A stretch of DNA of 23,733 nucleotides from Coriobacteriia bacterium (GTDB lineage Bacteria; Actinomycetota; Coriobacteriia; Coriobacteriales; QAMH01), in assembly GCA_900758075.1 (NCBI GenBank), contig CAAEQF010000115.1, positions 1 to 23,733 of the forward strand, given 5' to 3'. The notes beneath the pieces are model-generated. The model worked only from the letters and a program-made list of their open reading frames with translations, searched no databases and was not told the DNA's origin. Positions within the stretch are counted from its first letter, which is position 1; each line of letters opens with the position of its first letter. Of this stretch, positions 14,559 through 22,013 are shown piece after piece. The position numbers were made by a program, and so were the translations under genes.

Positions 14559-15605
14559 ATGGCTGAACAGATTACCTACAAAGACGCCGGCGTCGATATC
14601 GACGAAGGGGCGCGTGCGGTCGACGGCATCCGCGCCGCGGTCAAGTCAACCTATCGTCCCGAGGTCATCGGCGACATCGGCGGCTTTGGCGGGATGTTTT
14701 CCGCCGCTGCCCTCAAGAAGATGGATGACCCGATCCTCGTGAGCGGCACCGACGGCGTGGGCACGAAGCTGCGACTCGCCCAGATGGCCGACAAGCACGA
14801 CACGGTAGGTATCGACCTCGTCGCGATGTGCGTCAACGACGTGCTGGCCTGCGGCGCCGAGCCGCTCTTCTTCCTCGACTACATCGCCATCGGCAAGCTG
14901 CGTGCAGAGCACGTCGAGCAGGTCGTCGGCGGCATCGCGGAGGGCTGCCGTCAGGCGGGCTGCGCGCTCGTCGGCGGCGAGATGGCAGAGCATCCCGGCG
15001 TCATGGACCCGAACGACTACGACCTGTCCGGCTTTTGCGTGGGCGTGGTCGACCGCCCCAAGATGCTCGACCCGAAAAACGTCGCGGAAGGCGACGTCAT
15101 CTTGGGGCTTGCCTCGACGGGCGTCCACTCCAACGGCTTTTCGCTGGTGCGCCGCGCGGTCACCGATGCGATGAGCAACGAGGAGCTTGCCGAGCCTAAA
15201 GAGGAGCTTGCGGGCAAGTCGGTGCTCGAGGCGCTTCTCGCCCCGACGCGCATCTACGTCAAGTCCATCTTGAACCTGCTCGACAAGGGCATGGACGTGC
15301 ACGCGGTCGCCCACATCACGGGCGGCGGCATCACCGAGAACCTCAACCGCGCTCTGCCCAAGACGCTCGACGCGCGCGTCGAGCTGGGCACCTGGGACGT
15401 CCCGCCAATCATCTCTTACGTTGCGAAGAAGGCGGGCCTTTCCGAAGAGGAGGCGCTCAAGACCTTCAACATGGGCATCGGCATGTGCGTTATCTGCAAG
15501 CCGGAAGACGCCGCCGCGATGCGTTCGGAGCTCGAGTCCACGGGCGAGACGGTGTTCACCATCGGCTCGATCGTCAAGGGCGCGGGCAACGTGACCTACG
15601 CGTAG
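14559..15605 (+). CDS. purM: Phosphoribosylformylglycinamidine cyclo-ligase (AIR synthetase)
   Basis: PurM closes the imidazole ring of FGAM with ATP to make AIR. The 348-residue length is normal for the family. Landmarks are YKDAGVDIDEG (7-17), the GDIGGFGGMF segment (38-47), SGTDGVGTKLR (62-72) with the phosphate/metal loop, DLVAMCVNDV (86-95), VGGEMAEHPGVM and GLASTGVHSNGFSLVR, and the C-terminal ITGGGITENLNR and FNMGIGMC segments. The ATG at 14559 follows a GAGGG site. It sits 21 bases after purF and 12 bases before purN in one operon. Nothing unusual is seen. Confidence 0.97.
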   Translation: MAEQITYKDAGVDIDEGARAVDGIRAAVKSTYRPEVIGDIGGFGGMFSAAALKKMDDPILVSGTDGVGTKLRLAQMADKHDTVGIDLVAMCVNDVLACGAEPLFFLDYIAIGKLRAEHVEQVVGGIAEGCRQAGCALVGGEMAEHPGVMDPNDYDLSGFCVGVVDRPKMLDPKNVAEGDVILGLASTGVHSNGFSLVRRAVTDAMSNEELAEPKEELAGKSVLEALLAPTRIYVKSILNLLDKGMDVHAVAHITGGGITENLNRALPKTLDARVELGTWDVPPIISYVAKKAGLSEEEALKTFNMGIGMCVICKPEDAAAMRSELESTGETVFTIGSIVKGAGNVTYA

Positions 15606-15617
15606 AGGAGTGCGCGC

Positions 15618-16220
15618 ATGAAGATTGCAGTTCTCATCTCGGGCACTGGCACGAACATGGTGGCGATTATCAACGCCATCAACGCCGGCGAGCTCGACGC
15701 GAGCATCGAGTACGTCGTCTCCTCCAATAGTCACGCGAAGGGCATCGCCAAGGCTCAGGAAGCGGGCATCGACACCGTCGTCTTCGAGCCGGCGGACTAC
15801 GCCGACCCCGAGGCAGTGGACCGCAAGATGGTGGAGCTGTTCGAGGCGCGCGACGTCGAGTACGTCGTCATGGCGGGCTATATGCGCAAAGTGACGCCGG
15901 TGCTGCTCGACGCGTATCCCAACCGCGTCGTCAACCTGCACCCGGCCCTGCTCCCCAAGCACCGCGGTGCCCATGCGATTCAAGACGCCTACGATGCGGG
16001 CGATGACGTGACGGGCATCACGATTCACTTTGCCAACGAGGAATACGACAAGGGCCCCATCATCTTCCAGCACGAAGTGCCCATCGATCATGACGAGCCG
16101 GCTGACACTCTCGAGGCGCATATCCACGAAGCAGAGCATACGTATTACCCCAAAGTGCTGCAGCTCATCGCGCAGGGGAAGGTTCACGTGACGGGCACGA
16201 CGTGCCGCGTCGACGAATAG
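15618..16220 (+). CDS. purN: Phosphoribosylglycinamide formyltransferase (GART)
   Basis: PurN transfers a formyl group from 10-formyltetrahydrofolate to GAR. The 200-residue protein has the N-terminal ISGTGTNM phosphate loop (7-14), SSNSHAKG (35-42), and the catalytic set Asn106, His108 (NLHPALLP) and Asp144 (EEYDKGPII), with GAHAIQDA (117-124) in between. All catalytic residues are present. The ATG at 15618 follows TAGAGGAG. It is the last gene of the purF-purM-purN operon and is followed by a strong terminator. Confidence 0.96.
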   Translation: MKIAVLISGTGTNMVAIINAINAGELDASIEYVVSSNSHAKGIAKAQEAGIDTVVFEPADYADPEAVDRKMVELFEARDVEYVVMAGYMRKVTPVLLDAYPNRVVNLHPALLPKHRGAHAIQDAYDAGDDVTGITIHFANEEYDKGPIIFQHEVPIDHDEPADTLEAHIHEAEHTYYPKVLQLIAQGKVHVTGTTCRVDE

Positions 16221-16251
16221 CCCTTCGCCGCAGCAGCGTATCTTGAGAGGC

Positions 16252-16287
16252 AAGCCGCCCTCTTCCGAGCGAAGAGGGCGGCTTTTT
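16252..16287 (+). terminator. Strong rho-independent terminator after purN
   Basis: GCCGCCCTCTTC (16254-16265) pairs perfectly with GAAGAGGGCGGC (16271-16282) around a CGAGC loop, followed by five T residues; two more A-T pairs extend the base. It lies 31 bases after the purN stop and ends the purine operon. The 250 bases from here to the next start hold no supported gene. Confidence 0.93.
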
Positions 16288-16537
16288 CATGGGCGGTATG
16301 TGTTTTCGGCGCAGACGATTCGCCCCACGGTTTTCGCTCGGGCCGCTCTGTTTTATGCGCCCTACCTGCGAAGGTCTTGTCCAGCTCTTGTCGGGCTCGG
16401 ATTTTGCTCTGAGATTGCTCCGAGATGGCTCTTGCCCTTACTCGTATCCGGCTCGGTGTTTTTCAGGTGGTCTGCTCAGATTCGCTTGTCATCATTGCAG
16501 CTGCGGAAAGCCGAGACGGAAACGATTGGGGCGCACG

Positions 16538-17641
16538 ATGGAGCATATGCGAGACAGACACGCATCGACCAAAGGCACTACCGAGGAAGACCGGCAACGA
16601 GAAGTCCTATCACTCGAAGCCTGTTCCCCCCGTACAGTCGTTCAACGGTTCGTCCTCTGTGTCCTGCTCTTGGCAATCTCTCTTGTCGCGTGGCTCGCAA
16701 ATGCCCCCGACGCCCTGGCGGCCACCTGGCCCCTGTCCGTCTCGAAGCTTTCCCCAAGCGTCCGCTTCCACGATACCTATACGGCCGGTGATAAGAGCTA
16801 TGCGCATAGCGGAATAGACATACCCGCATCTGCCGGTTTGCAGATATCAAGCCCACTCGCCGGAAAGGTGCGCTACACCGGCGCCGTGCCTTCCGGCGAT
16901 TCCCGTGTGGGTTCGAGCGGGTTGGGGCCCACGATGCAAGCGGTCTCGATCGAGCTTGCAGACGGTCGCATCGTCACGCTCATGCCCCTGGCGAGCTGCT
17001 GCGTGTCTGAGGGTGAGACGGTGGGGGAGGGCCAGGCGGTTGGCGTGCTTGCCGGCACGGGAGACCCGTCCTCTTCTGGAGCGCACCTACATATGGGTCT
17101 CAAGAAAGGTGGGAGATACTACGATCCCATGACGCTGTTCGGTGCGCCCTCCATGAGCGCGCCGGCACGCGACTCGAGTACGGCACCTGCGGCGGCGCCC
17201 AACACATCAGTCCTGCCCAGCGTGGCAGTACCGGCGCTCTCGGATGAAGGGGGCGCGATGCAAACGCAGCAAGGAGCACCCCGGGAATCTTCGTTGGCCG
17301 AGCCATCTTACGAGCCAGGCATCATAACGTCCGGAGAGGCGGCGATGCCTGCGCCCGAGGAGGAGCTGGGGCTTGTCGGGAGCGTTCGGGCTGCACTCGA
17401 GCCCCTAGTACAGTCGTGCCTGCTGCAGGCAAGGGGGCTTGCGGTCGCCTTCGAATCTCTGTCGCAGCTGACTGGTATACCTATCGTGCTGCTCGCGACG
17501 GCTGCTGTGCTGATGGGAATCGGTGTCATCGCGCTGCTCATCATGGCAGCCGTGCGGGTGGCAATGCCAAAAGTACGCACTTTGTGGAGAAGGACGGCTT
17601 CTTCCTTGTTAAATGGAAAGGCGGATGGTATCATGCCGTAG
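16538..17641 (+). CDS. Membrane-anchored M23-family (LytM-like) protein, possibly degenerate
   Basis: A 367-residue envelope protein. It has a cytosolic leader (1-33), a hydrophobic signal/anchor (about 36-57) with a possible cut after LAA, a LytM-like M23 domain (about 70-203), a long Pro/Ala/Ser-rich linker, and a second transmembrane helix (about 314-341) with a basic cytosolic tail. Zinc ligands of M23 endopeptidases are present: His90 and Asp94 (HSGID), and His185 in GAHLH with the base His183. The middle catalytic His of the usual YAHLS motif is absent; the aligned segment reads TLMPLAS with Pro150. It may therefore be a non-catalytic binder or activator (inference). Start choice is tentative: ATG 16538 has a TGGGG site, and ATG 16547 is close. 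The rpsF promoter lies inside its 3' end. Confidence 0.78.
   Translation: MEHMRDRHASTKGTTEEDRQREVLSLEACSPRTVVQRFVLCVLLLAISLVAWLANAPDALAATWPLSVSKLSPSVRFHDTYTAGDKSYAHSGIDIPASAGLQISSPLAGKVRYTGAVPSGDSRVGSSGLGPTMQAVSIELADGRIVTLMPLASCCVSEGETVGEGQAVGVLAGTGDPSSSGAHLHMGLKKGGRYYDPMTLFGAPSMSAPARDSSTAPAAAPNTSVLPSVAVPALSDEGGAMQTQQGAPRESSLAEPSYEPGIITSGEAAMPAPEEELGLVGSVRAALEPLVQSCLLQARGLAVAFESLSQLTGIPIVLLATAAVLMGIGVIALLIMAAVRVAMPKVRTLWRRTASSLLNGKADGIMP
17606..17634 (+). promoter_or_regulatory. Promoter for the rpsF-ssb-rpsR operon
   Basis: TTGTTA (17606-17611) and TATCAT (17629-17634) are separated by exactly 17 bases, with a TGG extended -10 just before the hexamer. This is the best sigma-70-type promoter in the window. 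It overlaps the last codons of the M23 gene and would give a leader of about 65 bases before rpsF. Confidence 0.75.
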
Positions 17642-17650
17642 TTATTTCCT

Positions 17651-17680
17651 GCTTCGGGTCCAGCCTTCATATCCCGAAGC
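17651..17680 (+). promoter_or_regulatory. Leader hairpin in the rpsF 5' UTR
   Basis: GCTTCGGG (17651-17658) pairs perfectly with CCCGAAGC (17673-17680) around a 14-base loop, 25 bases before the rpsF start and just ahead of the GGAGGAGG ribosome site. Many bacteria control this operon by S6:S18 binding to a leader structure with an unpaired CCG; this hairpin may serve that role (inference). The consensus could not be matched with certainty. Confidence 0.45.
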
Positions 17681-17705
17681 CGTTTAGCCCGGAGGAGGTG
17701 ACCAA

Positions 17706-18017
17706 ATGAAGGCTTACGAACTGCTGTTTTTCGTCGATCCGTCCATTGACGAGGAGACCCGTCTCGCTGCTGAGAAGCGTATCGATACGACTATCACTTC
17801 GCAGGGTGGCAAGGTCAGCAACGTTGAGGAGTGGGGCAAGCGCAAGCTCGCCTACGAGATCAACGGTCTCACGGACGGTGACTACACCCTCATCGATTTC
17901 GAAGCCGAGCCTGCTGCAATCGCAGAGCTCGATCGCGTGCTGCACATCATGGACGCTGTCGTCCGCTATATGATTACGCGCCGCGATGATCGTGCTGGTT
18001 CGGTTGAGAACGCGTAG
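17706..18017 (+). CDS. rpsF: 30S ribosomal protein S6
   Basis: A 103-residue S6, which binds the central domain of 16S rRNA together with S18. The family pattern is complete: YELLFFVDPSIDEE at the start, GGKVSNVEEWGKRKLAYEI (34-52) with the W-GKRKLAY core, then YTLIDFEA and LDRVLHIMDAVVRYMI near the end, closing with a short polar tail. ATG 17706 follows a very strong GGAGGAGGTG site, as expected for a highly translated gene. It heads the rpsF-ssb-rpsR cluster, whose promoter is at 17606-17634. Confidence 0.98.
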   Translation: MKAYELLFFVDPSIDEETRLAAEKRIDTTITSQGGKVSNVEEWGKRKLAYEINGLTDGDYTLIDFEAEPAAIAELDRVLHIMDAVVRYMITRRDDRAGSVENA

Positions 18018-18056
18018 CGATAACTCGCTAACGTCCAACTGGAAGGAACGTATGCA

Positions 18057-18533
18057 ATGAGCATTAACAAGGTAATGATCACCGGCAATCTGACGCGTGA
18101 CGCAGAGCTGCGCACTACTCCGAGCGGGACCGCCATCCTCAATGTGGGGGTCGCCGTCAACGACCGCCGTCGCAATTCGCAGACGGGCGATTGGGAGGAC
18201 TACGCGAACTTCGTCGACTGCACGATGTTTGGTAAGCGTGCCGAGGCGCTCAACCAGTACCTGACCAAGGGCACAAAGGTGGCTATTGAAGGACGGCTGC
18301 ACTACAGCTCTTGGGAAGACCGCAACACTGGCCAGAAGCGCAGCAAGCTCGACGTTACCATCGACGAGATCGAGTTCATGTCGTCTCGCAACGCCGGCAA
18401 CGGCGGCGGCTACGACAACAGGGGCTCCTATGGTGGCTCCTATGCCAACAATGCTCCTGCACAACGTTCCCAGGCCAGCTACCCGGAGCCTCCGGCTCCA
18501 TCGGCTTACAACGACGAGGACATCCCCTTCTAG
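18057..18533 (+). CDS. ssb: Single-stranded DNA-binding protein
   Basis: A 158-residue SSB. The OB fold (about 1-110) begins INKVMITGNLTRDAELR and includes the conserved ANFVDCTMFGKRAEAL and KGTKVAIEGRLHYSSW segments. A Gly/Ser/Tyr-rich flexible linker follows, and the acidic tip DEDIPF is the docking peptide for replication and repair partners. SSB coats single-stranded DNA during replication, recombination and repair. ATG 18057 has a GGAAGG site. The position between rpsF and rpsR is the widespread bacterial arrangement, so SSB supply is tied to ribosome synthesis. Confidence 0.98.
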   Translation: MSINKVMITGNLTRDAELRTTPSGTAILNVGVAVNDRRRNSQTGDWEDYANFVDCTMFGKRAEALNQYLTKGTKVAIEGRLHYSSWEDRNTGQKRSKLDVTIDEIEFMSSRNAGNGGGYDNRGSYGGSYANNAPAQRSQASYPEPPAPSAYNDEDIPF

Positions 18534-18568
18534 GGCCTCGTCTTCGAGTAAATTTGTGAGGAGGAAAC

Positions 18569-18832
18569 ATGGCTGAATATTCCCATCAGCCGCGTCGCAA
18601 GCACTGCCAGTTCTGCAAGGACGACGTCAAGTACATCGACTACAAGGACACGCAGACGCTTCGCCGCTACATCACCGACCGAGGCAAGATCAAGTCTCGT
18701 CGTGTGACCGGCGTCTGCACGCAGCATCAGCATGAGCTCGCAACCGCAATCAAGCGTGCTCGCGAGATGGCCCTTCTGCCGTACGCAGTCAAGATCGTGT
18801 CCGGCAACGGCGGCCGCAGGAACCGCGGCTAA
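18569..18832 (+). CDS. rpsR: 30S ribosomal protein S18, zinc-binding (C+) form
   Basis: An 87-residue S18. The N-terminal RRKHCQFC gives Cys13 and Cys16, and VTGVCTQHQHE gives Cys50 and His53. This makes a CxxC...CxxH zinc site, so it is the C+ form; many bacteria lack it or carry a second, zinc-free copy. YIDYKDTQTLRRYI and RAREMALLPY are standard S18 segments. ATG 18569 follows GAGGAGG. The stop codon is immediately followed by the start of the next gene without any gap. Whether a zinc-free paralogue exists elsewhere cannot be seen here. Confidence 0.97.
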   Translation: MAEYSHQPRRKHCQFCKDDVKYIDYKDTQTLRRYITDRGKIKSRRVTGVCTQHQHELATAIKRAREMALLPYAVKIVSGNGGRRNRG

Positions 18833-19567
18833 ATGCCCGATGTGGCGTTTCGGGGCATCGGGCTTGCCATCTTGGCTCTGACGTTTCTGTGGGCCGCCCG
18901 CCGGCCCACGTTGACGAAGGTCATCACGGCAATCGTTGCCCTTTCCACTGCAGGATTCGCGGCGGTTTGCGTTGCTGCTGCACAGCAGGGCACAGATCCC
19001 TTCCAGTGGTACGAGGCGTTTCTCCTTGATTCGCTGAATACCCTTCCTGCAGATACCGGTGCAGACCAGCGTCGGACGCTCGAGGATACGGCGCATATGC
19101 TTGCCGTGTGCCTTCCGGCGCTCTGCTTTGCTGAGTCCGCATCGGAGGTGTTTTTCGTCTTCTGCCTGAGATGGCTGTTCGAGAAAGCCGCACGCAGGCG
19201 GACGTGGGCACCGTTTTCGCAGGTGGACCTGCCCATTTGGACAGTCTACCCGCTCATCGCCGGCATCGCCTTGTACGTTGTCGCGATGCTGCCGGGCGTT
19301 CCGTACGCAGACGTGATTCATGCCATCGCGTTCAACGTCATGGTGGCGGCCGTTGTTCCCCTTTTCGTCCAGGGGGCGGCGGCTGGAAAGGGCATCTTGA
19401 ACAGAATCGGCATGTCTTTTGGGTGGCAAGTCGCCCTGGGGCTGGTCGGAATTCTGTCGGGCGCCCTGTTTCTCGTCCTCCCCCTGTTGGGGCTGGTCGA
19501 TTACTGGGCGAATGTTCGCAAGCTCAAACGTGACGACGATACGCCCCGTTCGAGTTTGCGACGTTAG
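18833..19567 (+). CDS. DUF2232/YybS-like integral membrane protein
   Basis: A 244-residue membrane protein with about six hydrophobic segments: near 5-21, 28-50, 88-113, 134-153, 160-181 and 196-223. The segment QVDLPIWTVYPLIAGIALY (130-148) resembles the C-terminal region of DUF2232 (YybS) proteins, which sit between rpsR and rplI in many Firmicutes. Position and topology support that link, but overall similarity is modest. The start codon directly abuts the rpsR stop with no ribosome site of its own, so translation probably depends on coupling. The C-terminus is charged (KLKRDDDTPRSSLRR) and probably cytosolic. YybS function is not established. The gdpP/yybT gene often found next to it is absent. 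Confidence 0.65.
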   Translation: MPDVAFRGIGLAILALTFLWAARRPTLTKVITAIVALSTAGFAAVCVAAAQQGTDPFQWYEAFLLDSLNTLPADTGADQRRTLEDTAHMLAVCLPALCFAESASEVFFVFCLRWLFEKAARRRTWAPFSQVDLPIWTVYPLIAGIALYVVAMLPGVPYADVIHAIAFNVMVAAVVPLFVQGAAAGKGILNRIGMSFGWQVALGLVGILSGALFLVLPLLGLVDYWANVRKLKRDDDTPRSSLRR

Positions 19568-19572
19568 GCGCG

Positions 19573-19608
19573 TACATATATGTAAGCAGCTCTGCGCCAT
19601 AGCGGAGC
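19573..19608 (+). promoter_or_regulatory. Palindrome and hairpin upstream of rplI
   Basis: TACATATATGTA (19573-19584) is a perfect 12-base palindrome. It is followed by GCTCTGC (19589-19595) pairing with GCGGAGC (19602-19608) around a GCCATA loop, with one G-U pair. A weak TTGCGA (19556) to TATGTA (19579) promoter with 17-base spacing overlaps it. These may form the start and leader of a separate rplI transcript. Confidence 0.35.
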
Positions 19609-19643
19609 GCCCCGCAGATGCGGGACTAGAGAAAGTTTGAAAC

Positions 19644-20207
19644 ATGAAGGTTATTCTGCTTAAAGAACTCAAGGGTCGCGGCGGCGAGGGCGACGTCATC
19701 GACGTTGCCCAGGGCTTCGCTGTCAACTACCTGCTGCCGCAGGGCATTGCCATCCAGGCAACCAAGGGCGAGCTCAAGCAGCTCGAGCAGCGTCGTCACA
19801 ACATCGAGAAGCGCGAGCTTGCTCGTACGACCGACGCTACTACCCTGAAGAACGCCCTCGATGGCAAGTCCCTCAGGGTTCTTGCAAAGGTCGGCGAGGA
19901 GGGCCAGCTCTTCGGCTCCATCACCGCCGCCATCCTTTCCGAGGCTATCTCCGAGCAGATCGGCGTTACCATCGACCGCAAGAAGATCGACCTGGGCAAG
20001 GCCATCAAGACCGCCGGCAAGCACGAGGTCACCATCACGATCTACCGTGACATCAAGGCTGCCGTCGAGGTCAACGTCGTCTCCGAAGACGCCGACCTCG
20101 AGATTCTCGACGAGCTCGAGGCAAAAGAGACCGAGCAGGCCGCTGCTGCCGAGGGCGAGGAAGAGGCTGCTGCCGAGTCTGGGGAGACCGAGGCTGCTGC
20201 CGAGTAG
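19644..20207 (+). CDS. rplI: 50S ribosomal protein L9 with acidic C-terminal extension
   Basis: L9 is an elongated protein of the large subunit near the L1 stalk, which influences reading-frame fidelity. Residues 1-147 are a complete L9: MKVILLKELKGRGGEGDVIDVAQGFAVNYLLPQG at the N-terminal domain, the long central helix (about 41-75), and a C-terminal domain with GQLFGSIT and the IKTAGKHEVTI strand. After that comes an unusual 40-residue tail rich in Glu and Ala (148-187) that usual 148-150 residue L9 proteins lack. ATG 19644 has an AGAGAAAG site. A hairpin and short T run follow at 20270-20293. Confidence 0.96.
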   Translation: MKVILLKELKGRGGEGDVIDVAQGFAVNYLLPQGIAIQATKGELKQLEQRRHNIEKRELARTTDATTLKNALDGKSLRVLAKVGEEGQLFGSITAAILSEAISEQIGVTIDRKKIDLGKAIKTAGKHEVTITIYRDIKAAVEVNVVSEDADLEILDELEAKETEQAAAAEGEEEAAAESGETEAAAE

Positions 20208-20236
20208 CGATACTCAACGTTCAAGGAGGGGTGCAT

Positions 20237-20293
20237 TCAGGCGCATGCCTGAGGCATCGTGTTGAGGAGGGGCCCGTGCAATGCGGGCCCTTT
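20237..20293 (+). terminator. Tandem hairpins after rplI, the second terminator-like
   Basis: TCAGGC (20237-20242) pairs with GCCTGA (20247-20252). Further on GGGCCCG (20270-20276) pairs with CGGGCCC (20284-20290) around a 7-base loop and runs into TTT. The short T run makes it a moderate intrinsic terminator for the ribosomal-protein operon. Confidence 0.65.
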
Positions 20294-20378
20294 CGCCTAT
20301 CTGCGAGATTTGGCAACTGGATTGGCAGATTGCACATCGCGCAATCAAAGGGCACGCCAAAAGGAAGAGTGAACACGC

Positions 20379-21059
20379 ATGTTTATTGGCACAAGGGAAG
20401 TCGACGCGATCATCTTCGACTTCGACGGCACGCTCGCCGACTCCATGTGGGTCTGGAACGAAGTCGACCTGCAGTTCTTTGCCAAACGCAATATCCCCTT
20501 CGACAGGGAATACGTTGAGTCGTTTGCCGTGCTCGGGTTTGAGGCCGGTGCTGACTTTGCCGTCGAGAAGTTCCATTTAAACGAGAAGCCCGAGGATATC
20601 ATCGCGGAGTGGAAGGCTGCTGCCCTCGACAGCTATTCGACGCAGGTCATGCTCAAGCCCGGAGCTCGCGAGTACCTCAAGTACTGCAAGTCGTGTGGCA
20701 CGCCTTTGGCCATCGCGACATCCCTGCAGCGCAACCTTCTCGTGCCCGCCCTCAAGAACAACGAGGTCCTTGGCATGTTCGATGCGCTGTGCATCTGCGA
20801 CGAGCTGCACACGGGTGGCAAGTCCAATCCGAAGGTATACCTGGAAGCGGCGCGTCGTCTGGGCGTCGACCCCACACGTTGCGCGATTTTCGAGGACGTC
20901 GTCACGCCGGCACAATCTGCCAAGCAGACGGGCGCGTATGTGGTGGGTGTCTACGACGAGCACAAGCAGCAAGCTACCGACGTGCTCAAGACTGTCGTCG
21001 ACCGCTTTGTCAACGGCTATCAGGAGCTTCTCGACGAGGCAGAACAGCGTAGGGAATAG
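20379..21059 (+). CDS. HAD-superfamily (subfamily IA) phosphatase-like hydrolase
   Basis: A 226-residue cytosolic HAD hydrolase of the beta-phosphoglucomutase/phosphoglycolate phosphatase type. Motif I is DFDGTLADS (14-22) with nucleophile Asp14 and acid Asp16. A helical cap follows at about 25-90. Motif II is IATSLQRN (112-119) with Ser115. Motif III is GKSNPKVYL (147-155) with Lys148, and motif IV is FEDVVT (171-176) with Glu172 and Asp173. All catalytic positions are filled, so it should remove or move a phosphoryl group from a small metabolite; the substrate cannot be inferred. ATG 20379 follows AGGAAG. It is separated from rplI by a terminator and from the radical SAM gene by 66 bases, and the relation between them is unknown. 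Confidence 0.9.
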   Translation: MFIGTREVDAIIFDFDGTLADSMWVWNEVDLQFFAKRNIPFDREYVESFAVLGFEAGADFAVEKFHLNEKPEDIIAEWKAAALDSYSTQVMLKPGAREYLKYCKSCGTPLAIATSLQRNLLVPALKNNEVLGMFDALCICDELHTGGKSNPKVYLEAARRLGVDPTRCAIFEDVVTPAQSAKQTGAYVVGVYDEHKQQATDVLKTVVDRFVNGYQELLDEAEQRRE

Positions 21060-21125
21060 TTCACCGCACGCTTATCCCGTCTGCGCTACCATGTGCATGT
21101 ACTCGATTTCTCGAGGAGGTCCGCC

Positions 21126-22013
21126 ATGCACATCGACAAACCACAGCATCGTCCACCGCGCGACATGATGTGTCCCATGCTCCAAGTCTCCCGTGGCTGC
21201 TCGCATGGGAAATGCCACTTCTGCGACATCTACAACGGCGTTGGGTTCCAGCCCTCGCCCATGTCCGAGATTCTGGAGGACATCGACGAGCTTGCCGCAA
21301 AGGCGACGAAGCTCGACCAGCGCATCTATCTGGTGGGAGGCAATCCCTTCGCGCTGTCCAACCGGCGTCTGCTCGAGATATTCGATGCGGTCGAGGCAAA
21401 GATTCCCCAGGTCAGAAGTTATGGGGGGTTCTGTCGAATCACGGACGTCGCCGCCAAAACCGATGCGGATCTCGAAGAGCTTGCTGCGCGCGGCGTGAGC
21501 GACATCTGCATCGGCGCCGAAAGCGGCTATGACCCCATCTTGTCCTTTATGGAGAAGGGGCAGACCGCACACGACCTTGTCGAGCAAGGGGCGCGGCTGC
21601 ACAAGGCGGGCATCACCTCGACGTTCTTCTACCTGGCGGGGCTTGCGGGAGCGGGAAAGGGGCAGGAAAACGCTCTTGCCTCGGCGCGGGCGTTCAGCGC
21701 TGCGGCTCCCGAGACCATCTTGATCGTCACACTCACCCCGACGCAGGACTGGCGCCTCAAGGAGGACATCGCAGCCGGCACCTGGACGCCAGCGGGCGAG
21801 ATCGAGACCGTCGAGGAAATCCGGACCTTCATAGCCAACCTGACCTGCAAGACGTCGATCATCAGCTCGGACGATTCGGATGTCGTGCGCTTCAACGGCA
21901 TCATCCCCGAAGAGCAGGGGAAGATGCTGCAGCTGCTCGACCATTACATTCCCATCGTCAACGAGGGCGCGGCGCGCAAGATGCGCGAGATGATCCACAA
22001 GGCGACGTTCTAG
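21126..22013 (+). CDS. Radical SAM protein (COG1032-like), function unknown
   Basis: A 295-residue radical SAM enzyme. SRGCSHGKCHFC (22-33) supplies Cys25, Cys30 and Cys33 for a [4Fe-4S] cluster; the spacing is CX4CX2C rather than the common CX3CX2C. GGNPF (71-75) is the SAM-contacting GGxP-type motif, and DICIGAESGYD (about 136-146) is the beta-5 region. There is no B12-binding domain ahead of it and no extra C-terminal Cys cluster. ATG 21126 follows a strong CGAGGAGG site, which excludes the upstream in-frame start at 21093. No partner gene identifies a substrate. Its TAG stop overlaps, on the other strand, the stop of a regulator remnant. Confidence 0.87.
   Translation: MHIDKPQHRPPRDMMCPMLQVSRGCSHGKCHFCDIYNGVGFQPSPMSEILEDIDELAAKATKLDQRIYLVGGNPFALSNRRLLEIFDAVEAKIPQVRSYGGFCRITDVAAKTDADLEELAARGVSDICIGAESGYDPILSFMEKGQTAHDLVEQGARLHKAGITSTFFYLAGLAGAGKGQENALASARAFSAAAPETILIVTLTPTQDWRLKEDIAAGTWTPAGEIETVEEIRTFIANLTCKTSIISSDDSDVVRFNGIIPEEQGKMLQLLDHYIPIVNEGAARKMREMIHKATF

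Noticed and set aside
14646..16253. 535-codon open frame on the minus strand
   Set aside because: It is antisense to purM and purN and shows no family motif.
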